NCBI GenBank assembly: GCA_021324855.1 | Contig: JAJPIG010000005.1 | Location: 1 to 64,000, forward strand | Origin: Pseudomonadota bacterium | GTDB lineage: Bacteria > Desulfobacterota > Binatia > Binatales > Binataceae | Reading direction: 5' to 3' | DNA length: 64,000 bases | Shown here: positions 62,595 to 64,000 of the stretch, piece after piece | Numbering within the stretch: position 1 is the first letter of the stretch | Layout of the letters: every line of letters begins with the position of its first letter | Position numbers and translations under genes: made by a program | Notes under the pieces: generated by a model | What the model saw: the letters and a program-made list of their open reading frames with translations, nothing else | Databases searched by the model: none | What the model was told of the DNA's origin: nothing

Positions 62595-63374
62595 CTAAAA
62601 GCGTTTTGGGATGTTCGTGAAGACCTGCTCGTCGACGCGCTCCGGCGGCGGATAGGCCTTCTTGCTGTGTGTCAGCCCCAGCTCCAGGAACATCACGCAA
62701 AGCTCGAAGGCGACCAACCCCGGATTTATGACCGGCACCGGCATCCGCTCGATCAGGTGCGCGTGCGATCGATGCATCGTGGTGGAGCCGAGGATCAACA
62801 CTTCTGCGCCATCCTCGTCGACCGCGCGGCGGCCTGCCTCCTCGAGCTTGCCGAACACGATGTCCTCCTTGCCCTCGAGCAGCGCGGCGGTGTCGGGACG
62901 CACGCCGATCGAACGAATCGAGGCCACCCGATGATGCAGGCCCTCCGCCGTGATGATCTTGTCATAGAGCAGTTTCCACGGTTCCCACATCGTGATGATC
63001 GAAAATTTCTTGCCAAGCATACACGCAGTCAGAAACGAACTGTGCGCGCTGCCGAGCACCGGGATTTTGAGCAGCGAACGAAGCGGCGCGACTCCGGAAT
63101 CGCTCATGCTGTTCACGCAGATGGCGTCGTAACCTTCCTGCTCGGCGCGCATCCCGGCCTCCGCGACCATCGCATCGGCAAGCGCCGTCTCGTAGAGCGA
63201 GTCGAGGATGTAAGCGCCGCTGCGTGTGCCGAAGAACTCGACCTCGATCCCGGGACGCATCAGATGAGCGGGAATCTGCGCGGCGAAGCGCGGCAAGGCC
63301 TCGGGCGGCATCGGCACCGGCAGCAGCATCTTGATGCGGCGCCTGGCAACCGACTGGGAGCTGGGGGAACTCAT
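62595..63374 (-). CDS. Asp/Glu (hydantoin) racemase-fold protein lacking both catalytic cysteines
   Basis: 259 residues. The two catalytic cysteines of the family should lie in blocks like ACFxDPG and LGCTxM. Here they read NSMSDSG (Ser89) and LGSTTM (Ser197). The fold is otherwise clear: SLLKIPVLGSAHSSFLTACM and MPVPVINPGLVAFELCVMF. So racemisation by thiols is unlikely; maleate isomerase- or decarboxylase-like chemistry also needs at least one Cys. Twenty-four bases upstream of the FMN reductase. Confidence 0.82.
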   Translation of the reverse strand: MSSPSSQSVARRRIKMLLPVPMPPEALPRFAAQIPAHLMRPGIEVEFFGTRSGAYILDSLYETALADAMVAEAGMRAEQEGYDAICVNSMSDSGVAPLRSLLKIPVLGSAHSSFLTACMLGKKFSIITMWEPWKLLYDKIITAEGLHHRVASIRSIGVRPDTAALLEGKEDIVFGKLEEAGRRAVDEDGAEVLILGSTTMHRSHAHLIERMPVPVINPGLVAFELCVMFLELGLTHSKKAYPPPERVDEQVFTNIPKRF

Positions 63375-63548
63375 GCTTGTATCGCACTCGGGCGCGGGAC
63401 CGGATTATGCGGTCGGCTGCGCCAGGCGGTCAAGCCCGTTCGCAGGGTGCCCGTAAATCAGGCGTCGGCCGCATTAAGCTGTCCAACACTTGTGCAAACC
63501 CGCGATTACGATTACTAATCGATCAGCAACCCTCGGGAGGTTCCGCGA

Positions 63549-64000
63549 ATGAAGTTCGTTTTCCACATCCTGCCAGCCTATCCAGCCACACCGGAAGAGC
63601 GCGAGCGGCTTGCGCCGATCGCTCATCGCACCGACAAGACGCAGCAGATGCTGGATGAAATGCTCGATATCACGCAACATTGCGAGGATATCGGGTTCGA
63701 CGCGGTAACCTTCTCGGAGCATCATTTTTACACCGAAGGATGCGAGGCGGGCGCAACACCGACGCCTCATTTGATCCGGCTGCTGCTCAACACCAAGCGC
63801 ATCAAGATTGGACCGCTCGGCTTCGTGCTGCCGACTTGGGATCCGATCCGGCTCGCACTCGACGTCGCGTGGGCAGATCAGATGAGCAAGGGGCGTGCGA
63901 TCTGCGGACTTGCGCGCGGCGTCTTTCCGCGCTGGGTCAATGTGCTCGGACAGCATTACGGCGTCGAGCTCGGCAGTGCCGGTGCGGGCTCGCCTGCCGA
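63549..64000 (+). CDS. LLM-class flavin-dependent oxidoreductase, cut at window end
   Basis: At least 150 residues from ATG 63549 (GGGAGG upstream): CEDIGFDAVTFSEHHFYTEG, TKRIKIGPLGFVLPTWDPIR and ADQMSKGRAICGLARGVFPR are luciferase-family blocks. Third LLM gene of the window. Divergent from the racemase-fold gene. The C-terminus is missing. Confidence 0.88.
   Translation, partial: MKFVFHILPAYPATPEERERLAPIAHRTDKTQQMLDEMLDITQHCEDIGFDAVTFSEHHFYTEGCEAGATPTPHLIRLLLNTKRIKIGPLGFVLPTWDPIRLALDVAWADQMSKGRAICGLARGVFPRWVNVLGQHYGVELGSAGAGSPA

Overview
The window is 64 kb of G+C-rich bacterial chromosome, densely coding on both strands. It looks like a Gram-negative (diderm) organism: it carries a complete Mla outer-membrane lipid-transport set (mlaE-F-D-C-A), a BamD-like lipoprotein and several secreted lipoproteins. 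Three luciferase-like (LLM) oxidoreductases and a CofC-type guanylyltransferase suggest use of coenzyme F420. Together with the aromatic and acyl-CoA catabolic genes this fits an uncultured, Desulfobacterota- or Binatota-like lineage. That placement is inference; no rRNA or other marker here fixes it.

Layout. 1-3.0 kb is an accessory patch, visibly poorer in G+C than the rest. It holds a GFA-family protein, an orphan XRE antitoxin, a truncated nuclease-like gene, a 5' fragment of tRNA-Ser(GCT) and a 30-bp direct repeat, and it ends at an intact tRNA-Leu(TAA). 3.2-10.8 kb has lipoproteins, a stand-alone molybdopterin hydroxylase large subunit, an LLM oxidoreductase, an RNB exoribonuclease and small DNA-binding proteins. 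11.2-18.5 kb has rnhB and a tight pyruvate dehydrogenase operon (E1alpha, E1beta, E2, E3) continuing into lipB and lipA, so the lipoylated complex and the enzymes that lipoylate it are co-expressed.

18.8-24 kb: a coiled-coil protein converges on the cofC-mlaEFDCA operon across a bidirectional terminator. 24.1-31.3 kb: a TPR/SH3 lipoprotein, a glycosyltransferase, a dienelactone hydrolase, a secreted Ig-like protein, an alpha-carbonic anhydrase and a DnaQ/UvrC-N fusion nuclease. 31.4-38.3 kb is a housekeeping block: sufT, rplU-rpmA, an LLM oxidoreductase, obg-proB-proA-nadD-rsfS. 38.3-41.7 kb on the minus strand: a THUMP-type RNA methyltransferase, efp and a Tyr/Pro/Gly-repeat envelope protein.

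41.9-48.8 kb: ygfZ and a catabolic operon (amidohydrolase, enoyl-CoA hydratase, acyl-CoA synthetase, a degenerate hydratase) bracketed by two tiny desulforedoxin-like proteins, then a membrane protein. 48.8-53.0 kb: radical SAM protein, alpha/beta hydrolase, unknown proteins and a Lon-N-domain protein. 53.2-57.6 kb: a probable 4-hydroxyphenylacetate-type meta-cleavage set (aldehyde dehydrogenase, class III extradiol dioxygenase, HpaB-like hydroxylase) interrupted by a decayed VapC. 57.6-64 kb: trmB, a BamD-AMIN fusion, M20 peptidase, FrnE-like DsbA, FMN reductase, a racemase-fold protein lacking both catalytic cysteines, and the start of a third LLM gene.

The least expected structures are four long, nearly perfect palindromes (about 36-43 nt) lying inside or beside genes, the paired desulforedoxins, and the mosaic junctions at the left edge. 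No CRISPR array, complete mobile element or clear new defence system was found.
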